Below are positions 1 through 7,478 of a DNA stretch of 15,730 nt, in pieces. The stretch spans positions 1 to 15,730 of the forward strand of contig NZ_DHYG01000005.1 in NCBI RefSeq assembly GCF_002414005.1, in the 5' to 3' direction. Both the position numbers and the translations under genes were made by a program. Positions within the stretch are counted from its first letter, which is position 1, and each line of letters begins with the position of its first letter. The notes under the pieces are model-generated. The model searched no databases, was not told the origin of the DNA, and worked only from the letters and a program-made list of their open reading frames with translations. This DNA comes from Psychrobacter sp. UBA5136. Its GTDB lineage: Bacteria > Pseudomonadota > Gammaproteobacteria > Pseudomonadales > Moraxellaceae.

Positions 1-31
1 TTTAGGTGGGATTGACTATAGCAGCTGACCT

Positions 32-1060
32 TTATAACTCAATAAACTGGCCCAAATCTTCTTTTTTGGCCTTTTGAGCAACCTTTAAAGCGACGGCGGC
101 ATCAAAGCTTGCAGCGCCAACCGACTTAAACAGCGTCATACCTTTATCGGCATTTAAGTCAATACTGACTTTTTCATTGACCAAATCACTTAATGTTCCC
201 GTCAGCTTATCCCACTCCCAAGTACTATCATCGTCTTCGTGAGCTTGGATCAAATCGCCCGCCTCATGTAAGCCGCCCTCGGCGTCATCGATAATAACAG
301 CACTGCTGGCCTCTATTACTGAGTTGCTAACTTCCTTCATCGATGCTTGATAAGCGCCAACCGCATTGATGTGAGCGTCCACTTTTATTTGCGCCGCTTC
401 AAACAAGCCTGACGTCGCGCGTGTTGCCAAATTGATAATGTCGGCGTCTTTAAGGGCCGCTTCCATATCGTCGCAAACCATAAAATCAACGTGCCACTGG
501 GGATAGTCTTTTTTAAATTTCTCCTGAAACTTATGCGCTGTCTGCGTGGTTCTGTTCCAAAGGTTCACCTGCTTGATGTTTGGACGCACAGTAAGAATGG
601 CATTGAGCTGTTCATACGCCATCCCGCCCGTGCCTACCACTGCTGCCACCCGACTATCGGGATTTGCTAAATATTTCGTGGCGATGCCAGACAGTGCTGC
701 GGTGCGTACCTGAGTGATATATACCCCATCCAAAAAGGCCAGCATCTCTCCTGTGTCATTGTCAGAGACGGTGACATTGGCCATGGTGGTCGGCTGATCT
801 CGCTTAGGATTGTCTGGGCAGATATTGACCAGCTTAACGACTGCATATTCGTTGGTACCATCAAATACCACTGACGGCATGGATAAATGCGAGCCAGAAC
901 TCTTTGTACTGCTTTCTGTAAAGGTAGGAATCACAAGGCGCTCAGGCGTCTTTACCCAGGATGGATGCGCGTTTTGCACTTTGAGTAACTCTTCAATAGC
1001 ATCGATTGCCATCGGCATGGTCAGCTGTTCTTTTACCGTATGAATATCTAAAATTCGCAT
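32..1060 (-). CDS. Ornithine cyclodeaminase / mu-crystallin family enzyme (candidate pipecolate-forming ketimine reductase or lysine cyclodeaminase)
   Basis: NAD(P)-dependent cytosolic enzyme of 342 residues, the usual family length. Visible family marks are Lys76 (AVVKLVN) and Arg119 (TQVRTAALSG), which bind the substrate carboxylate region in this family, a dinucleotide-binding loop GTGGMA at 143-148, the NAVGAYQASMKEV block at 232-244, and SVGAASFDAA near 312-321. Family members either deaminate and cyclise ornithine or lysine, or reduce cyclic ketimines such as piperideine-2-carboxylate. The neighbours are pipecolate/aminoadipate enzymes, so I infer it makes L-pipecolate, either from lysine directly or from piperideine-2-carboxylate; sequence alone does not decide. 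The ATG at 1060 follows AAGGAAC by 4 to 5 bases. It is the last gene of the locus, separated from the oxidase gene by 237 bp, so it may have its own promoter. Family call is firm, substrate is not. Confidence 0.88.
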   Translation of the reverse strand: MRILDIHTVKEQLTMPMAIDAIEELLKVQNAHPSWVKTPERLVIPTFTESSTKSSGSHLSMPSVVFDGTNEYAVVKLVNICPDNPKRDQPTTMANVTVSDNDTGEMLAFLDGVYITQVRTAALSGIATKYLANPDSRVAAVVGTGGMAYEQLNAILTVRPNIKQVNLWNRTTQTAHKFQEKFKKDYPQWHVDFMVCDDMEAALKDADIINLATRATSGLFEAAQIKVDAHINAVGAYQASMKEVSNSVIEASSAVIIDDAEGGLHEAGDLIQAHEDDDSTWEWDKLTGTLSDLVNEKVSIDLNADKGMTLFKSVGAASFDAAVALKVAQKAKKEDLGQFIEL

Positions 1061-1260
1061 AATGTTCCTTAAACTGCCCTATAATTTTATTATTAATCAT
1101 CCCTAAATGTGACATTAAAAAACCTCACAAGCAACCCGCCATTTATTAAAGCTTTTATCACGGTTTATAATTTTAAAATAATCTTAGCGATAAATTTAAA
1201 TGTATAACTTACAACTACGGCCATATTGACTGTTATATTTATAAGAATTGGGACAAATTT

Positions 1261-1301
1261 TAACCAAATAAACAACCAAACTATGTAAATAACCAAACTA
1301 T
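1261..1301. repeat. 17-bp-spaced direct repeat over the stop codon of the amine oxidase gene
   Basis: Two 16-bp copies (1269-1284 and 1286-1301, 15 of 16 positions identical, core AACCAAACTAT on the + strand) plus a partial third copy TAACCAAAT at 1261-1269. The second copy contains the TAG stop (1298-1300) of the upstream gene. The repeat lies about 210 bp ahead of the cyclodeaminase-family start, so it could also be a protein-binding site; nothing else supports that. Confidence 0.75.
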
Positions 1302-2584
1302 CTAATAATTTTGAGACATTGACCAGCGTGATATAAGGTCAATCCCAGTTCCGTAAAGCTCGATTTAAGGCCGCCAAAAGGGATTTTTGCTTCTTCCAAG
1401 GTTTTAAACGGGATAGGAATACTGTCTCTATTGCCGGTCAATATATACTCGGCAAAGCATTTACCCATAAGCGTACCCGTGGTGATACCGCGACCATTAT
1501 AAGCCGTCGCCGTCAGCAACCCTTCATCGGGCTCCATCACGCGAAAGATATGGTCTTGGGTAAAGCCAAAGCTACCGCACCACTCATATTGCCAATTAAA
1601 GGCGGGCAAATCTGGATAATAGCTTTTTTGCACCGCATTGGCCCACGACTGGTAAAAAGATTTCGGTTTCATCTGTATACCACCAACCGTGCCCAATAGT
1701 AGGCGATTGTCGCTATCACGGCGGAAACTCGATAACGCCAAGCGGGTATCCCACGCCCCCGTTTTGTAAGGTAAAATACGGTCTGCCGCCTCGCCGCTGA
1801 GCGGTTCAGAGGCAATTTGATAGTAATAAACCAGATAAAAAGTTTTGGTAATTTCTGTCCATTCGCCTTCGCTATAGGCGTTGGTAGCAATAATAACGCG
1901 CTCAGACTTGACGCGCGCTTTAGCAGTCCTTGCATACCAGTGACCATCTACTTTTTCTAGCGCTTCAACGCCAGAATGCTCATAGATCGTCACGCCAAGA
2001 TTTGTGGCGACTTTGGCAAGGCCTCTGACGTAAGCCAGCGGATTGATGGTACCCGCGCGGTGGTCCAATAAGGCTTTATTGATACTGGTGGTACCGCAGT
2101 ACTCATGGCATTTGCTGCCAGTCAATACTTCAACATTGGCACCGCGGCGGCGCAGCTGCTCGTATCTGATATCGACATCGATTTCACCTTTGGCGTTATG
2201 AGCCATGTGAATGTTGCCCGCTTGCGTGGCCTGTGCATCGATGTCATAGCGTTTGATTAAGTCAAATACCAAACTTGGTGCTTGTCCAAGGGCTTCTGTC
2301 AAACGCTCACCGGCGGCTTCACCCAGACTAATACCCAAGTCATCAGGGCGCGCCCAAGTTCCGGCGTTCACGAGCCCAACGCTTTTGCCCGAACCGCCAC
2401 TACCGATGGTTTGGCTTTCAAGCAAGACAACCTTGACGCCTTTTTCAGCCAGATGAATCGCCGCTGACAATCCAGTATATCCGCCGCCAATGATGCAGAC
2501 GGCCGCTTGGGTATCGCTACTCATTTGGCTATAAGCATCAATATTAGGCGCGGTCATGTTCCATAAACACTGCTCTTGCAACAT
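1298..2584 (-). CDS. amaA: FAD-dependent amine oxidase, AmaA-like (probable L-pipecolate oxidase)
   Basis: A 428-residue D-amino-acid-oxidase-fold flavoprotein (PuuB/AmaA type). The N-terminus has the LW motif at 7-8, the FAD ADP-binding loop IIGGGYTGLSAAIHL at 31-45 with Glu56 at the end of strand 2, and the flavin-contact GSGGSGKSVGLVNAG at 61-75. The C-terminal FAD loop is TATAYNGRGITTGTLMG at about 358-374. Enzymes of this group oxidise secondary or primary amines with electrons passed to oxygen or the respiratory chain. Because the neighbours encode AmaB-like dehydrogenase and HglS, the substrate is most likely L-pipecolate, giving piperideine-6-carboxylate. Gamma-glutamylputrescine or another cyclic amino acid remains possible. 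The ATG lies 14 bp after the transporter stop and follows AAGGAAT, so the two genes are translated from one message. Confidence 0.78.
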   Translation of the reverse strand: MLQEQCLWNMTAPNIDAYSQMSSDTQAAVCIIGGGYTGLSAAIHLAEKGVKVVLLESQTIGSGGSGKSVGLVNAGTWARPDDLGISLGEAAGERLTEALGQAPSLVFDLIKRYDIDAQATQAGNIHMAHNAKGEIDVDIRYEQLRRRGANVEVLTGSKCHEYCGTTSINKALLDHRAGTINPLAYVRGLAKVATNLGVTIYEHSGVEALEKVDGHWYARTAKARVKSERVIIATNAYSEGEWTEITKTFYLVYYYQIASEPLSGEAADRILPYKTGAWDTRLALSSFRRDSDNRLLLGTVGGIQMKPKSFYQSWANAVQKSYYPDLPAFNWQYEWCGSFGFTQDHIFRVMEPDEGLLTATAYNGRGITTGTLMGKCFAEYILTGNRDSIPIPFKTLEEAKIPFGGLKSSFTELGLTLYHAGQCLKIIR

Positions 2585-2598
2585 ATCATATTCCTTTA

Positions 2599-4059
2599 TT
2601 AGCGCGCTTCATTGACAGAAAAAGCAACGTCGACCTTTTTTACTTCAGGCTCTTCGCGCGGTATAAATTTATCAAGGAATGCCCACAACAGCCCAAATAA
2701 AGGCGATAACCAACAAGCAAATGCAAAAGGTGCATAAGTCAAGGTGGCTATCCCAAGTGTTGCTGCGACAAAACTACCACCCATATTCCACGGGATAAGT
2801 GGTGACAAAAGCGTACCCGCATCTTCGATAGAACGCGTCAACGTTGTGCGCTTATAGCCCATGTCTTTATACTTATCTTGCAATAAACGCCCTGGCAAAA
2901 CGCAGGTGGTATAAACGTCACCGATGAGCGTACCGACACTCAGCACACTGCCGTACGTCGTAAAAACCAACCCCAAACGCGATTTTACGAAATTATTAAT
3001 CTTCGCCATGATGGCCTTTAATGTGCCGTAGTGCTCAAGCGCTCCAACAAAACCTAAAGCAAATATCGTTAAGCTGATCACCCATGTCATCGACATGACG
3101 CCGCCCTTTGACAACAATTGATCTACCACTTCAAAACCCGTTTCACTGACAAAGCCATTTTGCAGGACATTAAAAACATCACTCACGCCCACGCCTTGCA
3201 TAAAGACGGCAATCACTGAGCCTACCAGCACCCCGCTTAACACGGTCGGTATCGCTGGCATTTTCATCACAGCAGCGACAATGACCACTAACGCTGGCAA
3301 TAAGGTGATGACACTTAAGTTGTAATTAGCCGCTAAGCTGTCTTGTAGCGCACGAATAGATGACAAATCGATGCTATCGTCACCATAACCCATGCCAATC
3401 CAAGCATAGAGCGCCAAAGCGGTAATCATGGCAGGTACGGTCGTTGGCAACATACCCTTAATATGATCCCAAAGATCGACGCCCGCCGCGGCTGGGGTTA
3501 AATTAGTGGTATCTGATAGCGGTGACATTTTGTCGCCAAAAAAAGCACCGGAGACGATAGCCCCACCTGTTAGATGCGCGGGAATACCAAGCCCCATGCC
3601 AATTCCCATCATCGCAAGGCCAACCGTACCGACGGTACCCCACGAAGTACCCGTGGCAACAGAAATAATGGCGCAAATAAGACAGACGGAAAATAAAAAT
3701 GAGGAAGGCGAGAAAATACTAAAGCCGTAGTACAAAATGGTTGGGACGGTTCCAGCGATAATCCATGCGCCGATGAGCATACCGACGCCCATCAGGATAA
3801 TCATCGCTGGCAGGCCAATTTTGATGACTTTTAAAAACCGCTCCTCCATACCCTGCCAACTACGGCCACGCAGCTTCATAAAAAAGCCGGTGATTAAAAT
3901 ACCGCAGGCTAAGGGTATGTGAGGGGTAAAATCTTTGAATACGAAAAACTGTATCATCAGAATGATAGCAGTCAATACAAGTGGCGCAATATCGAGTAAA
4001 AAACTAGACGACGGATCATAACCGTCTATATCGGGGTTATGCGTTTTATCATCGATCAT
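2599..4059 (-). CDS. NhaC-family Na+/H+ antiporter-like transporter (candidate lysine or pipecolate carrier)
   Basis: An inner-membrane transporter of 486 residues with about 11 hydrophobic segments (first near 20-41, last near 440-463). The NhaC signature GAFFGDKMSPLSDTTNLTP lies at 171-189 and a second conserved block SPLIPWNMGGSFVAATLGI at 419-437. I place the start at 4059 rather than at an upstream in-frame ATG (4101), because AAGGAAGG lies about 10 bases before it and the protein then begins at the usual place. The family includes Na+/H+, malate-Na+/lactate-H+ and proposed lysine (LysW) carriers. Its place between the dehydrogenase and oxidase genes suggests it imports the pathway substrate by Na+ symport or antiport; this is inference from context. 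Simple sodium homeostasis is the alternative. Confidence 0.85.
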   Translation of the reverse strand: MIDDKTHNPDIDGYDPSSSFLLDIAPLVLTAIILMIQFFVFKDFTPHIPLACGILITGFFMKLRGRSWQGMEERFLKVIKIGLPAMIILMGVGMLIGAWIIAGTVPTILYYGFSIFSPSSFLFSVCLICAIISVATGTSWGTVGTVGLAMMGIGMGLGIPAHLTGGAIVSGAFFGDKMSPLSDTTNLTPAAAGVDLWDHIKGMLPTTVPAMITALALYAWIGMGYGDDSIDLSSIRALQDSLAANYNLSVITLLPALVVIVAAVMKMPAIPTVLSGVLVGSVIAVFMQGVGVSDVFNVLQNGFVSETGFEVVDQLLSKGGVMSMTWVISLTIFALGFVGALEHYGTLKAIMAKINNFVKSRLGLVFTTYGSVLSVGTLIGDVYTTCVLPGRLLQDKYKDMGYKRTTLTRSIEDAGTLLSPLIPWNMGGSFVAATLGIATLTYAPFAFACWLSPLFGLLWAFLDKFIPREEPEVKKVDVAFSVNEAR

Positions 4060-4130
4060 AATAGTTCTACCTTCCTTAGTAGTAGTCGATGGGAGTGGCA
4101 ACCAATCCTTGATTGCTTATCTTTTTAGCC

Positions 4131-4159
4131 TGCCAAGCTTATATAACGTAAGCTTGGCA
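4131..4159. other. Perfect 11-bp inverted repeat in the dehydrogenase-transporter spacer
   Basis: TGCCAAGCTTA at 4131-4141 and its exact complement at 4149-4159 enclose a 7-base loop. It lies about 40 bases after the dehydrogenase stop and about 70 before the transporter start. No T-run follows on the minus strand, so it is not a standard intrinsic terminator. A messenger-stabilising or processing hairpin that tunes transporter output, or a dyad operator, would fit. Confidence 0.7.
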
Positions 4160-4197
4160 ATTTCTTTATAAATAAATCAAATCACTAAAAGCTTGTA

Positions 4198-5688
4198 TTA
4201 ACCGAAGCTAATACCTTGGGCAAGTGGCAGCTCTTTTGAGTAGTTGATGGTGTTGGTCTGACGGCGCATATAGACTTTCCACGCATCAGAGCCAGATTCA
4301 CGGCCACCGCCGGTTTCTTTTTCACCGCCAAACGCCCCGCCAATCTCAGCGCCACTGGTACCGATATTGACGTTAGCAATACCGCAATCACTGCCGCGGT
4401 CACTGAGGAAAGTCTCAGCCTCACGCAAATCATTGGTAAACACGCATGACGATAGGCCTTGCGGGACATCGTTTTGCATCTCAATGGCTTCATCAAAGTC
4501 TTTATAAGTCATGACATACAGAATGGGCGCAAACGTCTCGCTTCTGGCGACGTCGTTTTGCTCATCGAACTCGACAATGGCAGGCGTGACGTAGTAGGCA
4601 TTAGGGTATTTGTCTGCAAGGACGCGCTCGCCGCCTGTGACAGTGCCACCCGCTTCTCGCGCTTTTTTTAACGCTGCTTGCATGTTATTAAAGCTGTCTT
4701 CGTCAATCAGTGGGCCGACCAGATTGCCCTCTAATGGATGACCGATGCTGACGGTTTCATAAGCGGATTTGATACGCGGTAGGATATCGTCTTTGATAGA
4801 TTCGTGGACAAATAGGCGGCGTAGCGTTGTACAGCGCTGCCCTGCTGTGCCAACGGCTGAGAATAAAATACCACGTAACGCAAGGTCTAAATCAGCACTT
4901 GGCGCCAAAATCATGGCGTTATTACCACCCAGCTCAAGTAAGCATTTACCAAAGCGATTGGCAACTTTTGGCCCAACTTCTCGGCCCATACGCGTACTGC
5001 CCGTGGCACTCACTAAAGCAACATCTTTATGCTCAACCAAGGCATTACCGACATCTGTCTTGCCAAGTAAGACTTGCGACAAATGCTCTGGCGCATCGCC
5101 AAATTTGGCCAAGGCTTTTTCAAACATCGCCTGACAGGCCAAAGCCACAAGCGGAGTTTTTTCTGACGGCTTCCAAATCACAGGGTTACCGCAGACGATA
5201 GCCAGCGCGGTATTCCACGACCACACCGCAACGGGGAAGTTAAAGGCAGAAATGACACCAATCACGCCAAGCGGATGCCACGTCTCACGCATGTGGTGAC
5301 CCGGACGCTCTGATGCAATCGTCAAACCATAAAGCTGACGCGATACCCCAACGGCAAAGTCGCAAATATCGATCATTTCTTGCACTTCGCCTAGGCCTTC
5401 TTCTTTGATCTTGCCAGCCTCAAAGGACACCAGCATACCTAAGTCTTCTTTGTGCTCACGCAGCACTTCACCGAGCAAGCGCACCAGCTCGCCGCGTCTT
5501 GGTGCAGGCACAACGCGCCATTCTTTAAAAGCTTTTTTGGCATTGGCAATCTTGGTATCGACCTCATCAATGCTGTCCAAGGTTATTTTGCCAATCACCG
5601 AGCCATCAATCGGGCTATTTACGTCAAAATCGCCATTTTGGTATTGCGCTTCTTTGACCCCCATCGCGGACATATACTGCTTGATCAT
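4198..5688 (-). CDS. amaB: L-aminoadipate-semialdehyde dehydrogenase (ALDH7 / AmaB type)
   Basis: An NAD(P)-dependent aldehyde dehydrogenase of 496 residues. Active-site parts are Asn150 in SAFNFPVAVWSWN, Lys173 in IWKPSEKTP, the general base Glu252 in LELGGNNA, and the nucleophile Cys286 in AGQRCTT. The C-terminal block NIGTSGAEIGGAFGGEKETG (441-460) followed by GRESGSDAWKVYMRRQTNTINYS is typical of the ALDH7A1/AmaB group, which oxidises 2-aminoadipate-6-semialdehyde (in equilibrium with piperideine-6-carboxylate) to 2-aminoadipate. I set the start at 5688: AAGGGA stands 6 bases upstream and MIKQYMSAMGVKE begins like relatives, whereas extension to 5808 adds 40 unconserved residues. A 158-bp spacer with a putative LysR box precedes it, so it may have its own promoter in addition to read-through from hglS. 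Confidence 0.9.
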   Translation of the reverse strand: MIKQYMSAMGVKEAQYQNGDFDVNSPIDGSVIGKITLDSIDEVDTKIANAKKAFKEWRVVPAPRRGELVRLLGEVLREHKEDLGMLVSFEAGKIKEEGLGEVQEMIDICDFAVGVSRQLYGLTIASERPGHHMRETWHPLGVIGVISAFNFPVAVWSWNTALAIVCGNPVIWKPSEKTPLVALACQAMFEKALAKFGDAPEHLSQVLLGKTDVGNALVEHKDVALVSATGSTRMGREVGPKVANRFGKCLLELGGNNAMILAPSADLDLALRGILFSAVGTAGQRCTTLRRLFVHESIKDDILPRIKSAYETVSIGHPLEGNLVGPLIDEDSFNNMQAALKKAREAGGTVTGGERVLADKYPNAYYVTPAIVEFDEQNDVARSETFAPILYVMTYKDFDEAIEMQNDVPQGLSSCVFTNDLREAETFLSDRGSDCGIANVNIGTSGAEIGGAFGGEKETGGGRESGSDAWKVYMRRQTNTINYSKELPLAQGISFG

Positions 5689-5783
5689 AATCAATCCCTT
5701 TTGTATTAATTTATACTTCCTTGAAAGACTTATTAACTTAACTTGTATAAAGCTAAGTTGCAAAATAATTAATTTCGTACTGC

Positions 5784-5800
5784 CATTCCTTTTTGGAATG
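5784..5800 (-). promoter_or_regulatory. Putative LysR-type operator upstream of amaB (perfect T-N11-A dyad)
   Basis: CATTCC, five T and GGAATG form a perfect 6-bp-arm dyad. The inner 15 bases (5785-5799) have the T-N11-A form of LysR boxes and lie 97 bp before the amaB ATG. Thirteen of these 15 positions recur before the aminotransferase gene. A TATACA hexamer (+ strand 5744-5749) could be the -10 element, which would put the dyad centre near -52 or so, a plausible activator position. Which protein binds is inferred from the LysR gene in the same locus. Confidence 0.5.
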
Positions 5801-5846
5801 CTGCGCAAATATTACATTTATCTATAAATGCCTTAGCTAATACCAT

Positions 5847-7367
5847 TTAAGCACTGCTATCTAGAGCATTGCTATCTAGAACAGTGCTGTTTAGTTGCGC
5901 CAAACACGCTTTCAGACTTTGGGTTTGCAGCGTTTGATAAAGCTCAAGCTCATCGTACACCTGAGCGCCCAAAGCATTCTCAAACGCCTCTTTATTAGCC
6001 TGACCTTTATCACTGCGTTGCTTACTGTTTTGTTCGCCGTTTTGTTCTTCTTGTTCATTGCTGTCATGCAGATTGGACTGAAAAATCCCCGCCGCACTCA
6101 CTGGCAAAAAATCTTCATAAACGATAGGTTCTAGGCGAATCATCCCTTGCTGAAGTAAATCAGTAATTGTTTGTTTTGCTAAAGCGTCATTTACGTAGTC
6201 TACATCTAAAGATTTTGGCTCGAAATGATCCAGCGCAAGCTCAGTATCAGCGCAGCTTATCTCTGCATCATCAGCCGCTTGATAGTAAAAATAAGCCAAA
6301 CCCTCATCATGCAGGGTTTGATAATCATCGGGGAATGCCTCAAAGGAGCGTTCTAAAATCTGATAATATTCCGAGGCATTATCGGCATTTGGTGTCACGC
6401 CCAACTGGTGGCGGGCTTGATTAAGCAGCTTGTCATAGAGCGCTCTGCCTTTGGGCGTCAGCGCCACGCCGCGCTGCTCAATCTCCCCAAAGCGCGCGGT
6501 GTGATGCCCCGTTTCATAGCCGCCTTCTGGATTTTTAAAATTAACCGCTTCTTCTAATGCCTTAAAGCTTGTTTGACGTAATAAAATAGGACATTCTCTC
6601 TTCGGCGGCCCTTCTATGATGGCCTTTGGCGGGATGCCTTTTGCCTGCATACCTGCTTGCACCGCATCGATATCTAGCGTTCTAGGCGTCAGATGGTTGA
6701 TATGCGGGCCTTTAAAACCGACGACGTCTGCAATAAGCCCATGTTGCGCTAATAGCTGCTGATATAGCGCTTTAGATACTGGCGTATTGTCGTGCCAGCG
6801 AAAGGTTTCTAATGCTTCTTTGACAAATTGCTTAGCGTCTTCCGCCGCCAGCCCGCCCTCCTCCTCAAAACGCTCAATCAGGCTAATAACGTTGTCCGTA
6901 AATATAGTGCGCTTATCCAACGCGGTTATCGCTTCTTGTTTTAAGGTCTCGTCATCAATCAAATCTAGACGCAATAGAGAGGTGAACACGCGAAATGGGC
7001 TGTTATTTAATGACTGGGTATCAATAGCTCGAAAAGCCGTGGAATGCACAGGCACGCCAGCGGGCGCCAAATCATAGTAGCCAACAGGGTACATACCCAT
7101 GACCGCAAACAGCCTACGCATCATGCTCAGCTCAGCGGCGGTGCCCAATCTAATGGCCCCATGACGCTCCATATTTAGCCTATCAATCTCTCCGGTGTGC
7201 TCAAGTTGCTGTTTAATATCAGGCTGCTGACTTAGCACCTCTGCATTTACTTCGCCCACCAAATCAATGAGGTCGCCGTATAACGGCACTTCTTTTTGGT
7301 ACATCTCTGACATGGCGATAGAAAAATCATGGCGAATATCATCGCTATTGATAAAGGTATTTTTCAC
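5847..7367 (-). CDS. hglS: DUF1338 2-oxoadipate dioxygenase/decarboxylase (HglS)
   Basis: A 506-residue Fe(II) enzyme of the DUF1338 (YdcJ/HglS) family. HglS turns 2-oxoadipate plus O2 into D-2-hydroxyglutarate and CO2. Probable metal ligands are His69 (in ERHGAIRLGT), His225 (GPHINHLTPRTLDID) and Glu295 (ARFGEIEQRG), with Arg73 as carboxylate anchor; spacing fits the H/H/E set known for P. putida HglS. The start is GTG at 7367: AAGGA precedes it by 9 bases and the head (SDDIRHDFSIAMSEMYQKEVP) aligns with relatives. Odd points are a hydrophilic, Gln/Asn/Glu-rich stretch at 433-459, which looks like an insertion within the conserved C-terminal part, and a tail ending in a near-duplicate LDSNA-LDSSA made by a 15-bp tandem duplication. 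Together these explain why it is longer than the roughly 460-residue relatives. The gene lies 108 bp after the aminotransferase gene. Confidence 0.88.
   Translation of the reverse strand: MKNTFINSDDIRHDFSIAMSEMYQKEVPLYGDLIDLVGEVNAEVLSQQPDIKQQLEHTGEIDRLNMERHGAIRLGTAAELSMMRRLFAVMGMYPVGYYDLAPAGVPVHSTAFRAIDTQSLNNSPFRVFTSLLRLDLIDDETLKQEAITALDKRTIFTDNVISLIERFEEEGGLAAEDAKQFVKEALETFRWHDNTPVSKALYQQLLAQHGLIADVVGFKGPHINHLTPRTLDIDAVQAGMQAKGIPPKAIIEGPPKRECPILLRQTSFKALEEAVNFKNPEGGYETGHHTARFGEIEQRGVALTPKGRALYDKLLNQARHQLGVTPNADNASEYYQILERSFEAFPDDYQTLHDEGLAYFYYQAADDAEISCADTELALDHFEPKSLDVDYVNDALAKQTITDLLQQGMIRLEPIVYEDFLPVSAAGIFQSNLHDSNEQEEQNGEQNSKQRSDKGQANKEAFENALGAQVYDELELYQTLQTQSLKACLAQLNSTVLDSNALDSSA
5851..5895. 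repeat. 15-bp tandem duplication in the 3' end of hglS
   Basis: Units at 5851-5865 and 5866-5880 differ at one base and a third, more diverged unit covers 5881-5895. The unit is a multiple of three, so the frame is kept and the last ten residues read LDSNA then LDSSA before the stop. Confidence 0.8.
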
Positions 7368-7418
7368 AAGTATGTATCCTTTTAAATTAAAATATCTTTT
7401 TTTGGTAAAACAGTCGTA

Positions 7419-7478
7419 TCAGAAACTTTTAAAAATTCTCAGTAACTTTTAGGAACTTTCAGAAACCTTCAACAACTA
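7419..7478. repeat. Six-unit degenerate 10-bp tandem repeat ending on the aminotransferase stop codon
   Basis: On the + strand the units are tcagaaactt (7419), ttaaaaattc (7429), tcagtaactt (7439), ttaggaactt (7449), tcagaaacct (7459) and tcaacaacta (7469). The last unit ends with the complement of the TAG stop. The array fills more than half of the 108-bp spacer between the aminotransferase and hglS genes. The period matches about one helical turn. Confidence 0.8.

Noticed and set aside
2253..2467. Plus-strand reading frames opposite the oxidase gene
   Set aside because: Frame shadows of a well-supported flavoprotein; no start signals or recognisable domain.
4059..4101. Upstream ATG of the transporter
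   Set aside because: Adds 14 hydrophilic residues encoded across the true ribosome binding site.
4769..5201. Two long plus-strand frames opposite amaB
   Set aside because: Antisense shadows of the conserved dehydrogenase coding sequence.
5689..5808. 40-residue N-terminal extension of AmaB
   Set aside because: Unconserved, overlaps the LysR box region, and the ATG at 5688 has a proper AAGGGA site.
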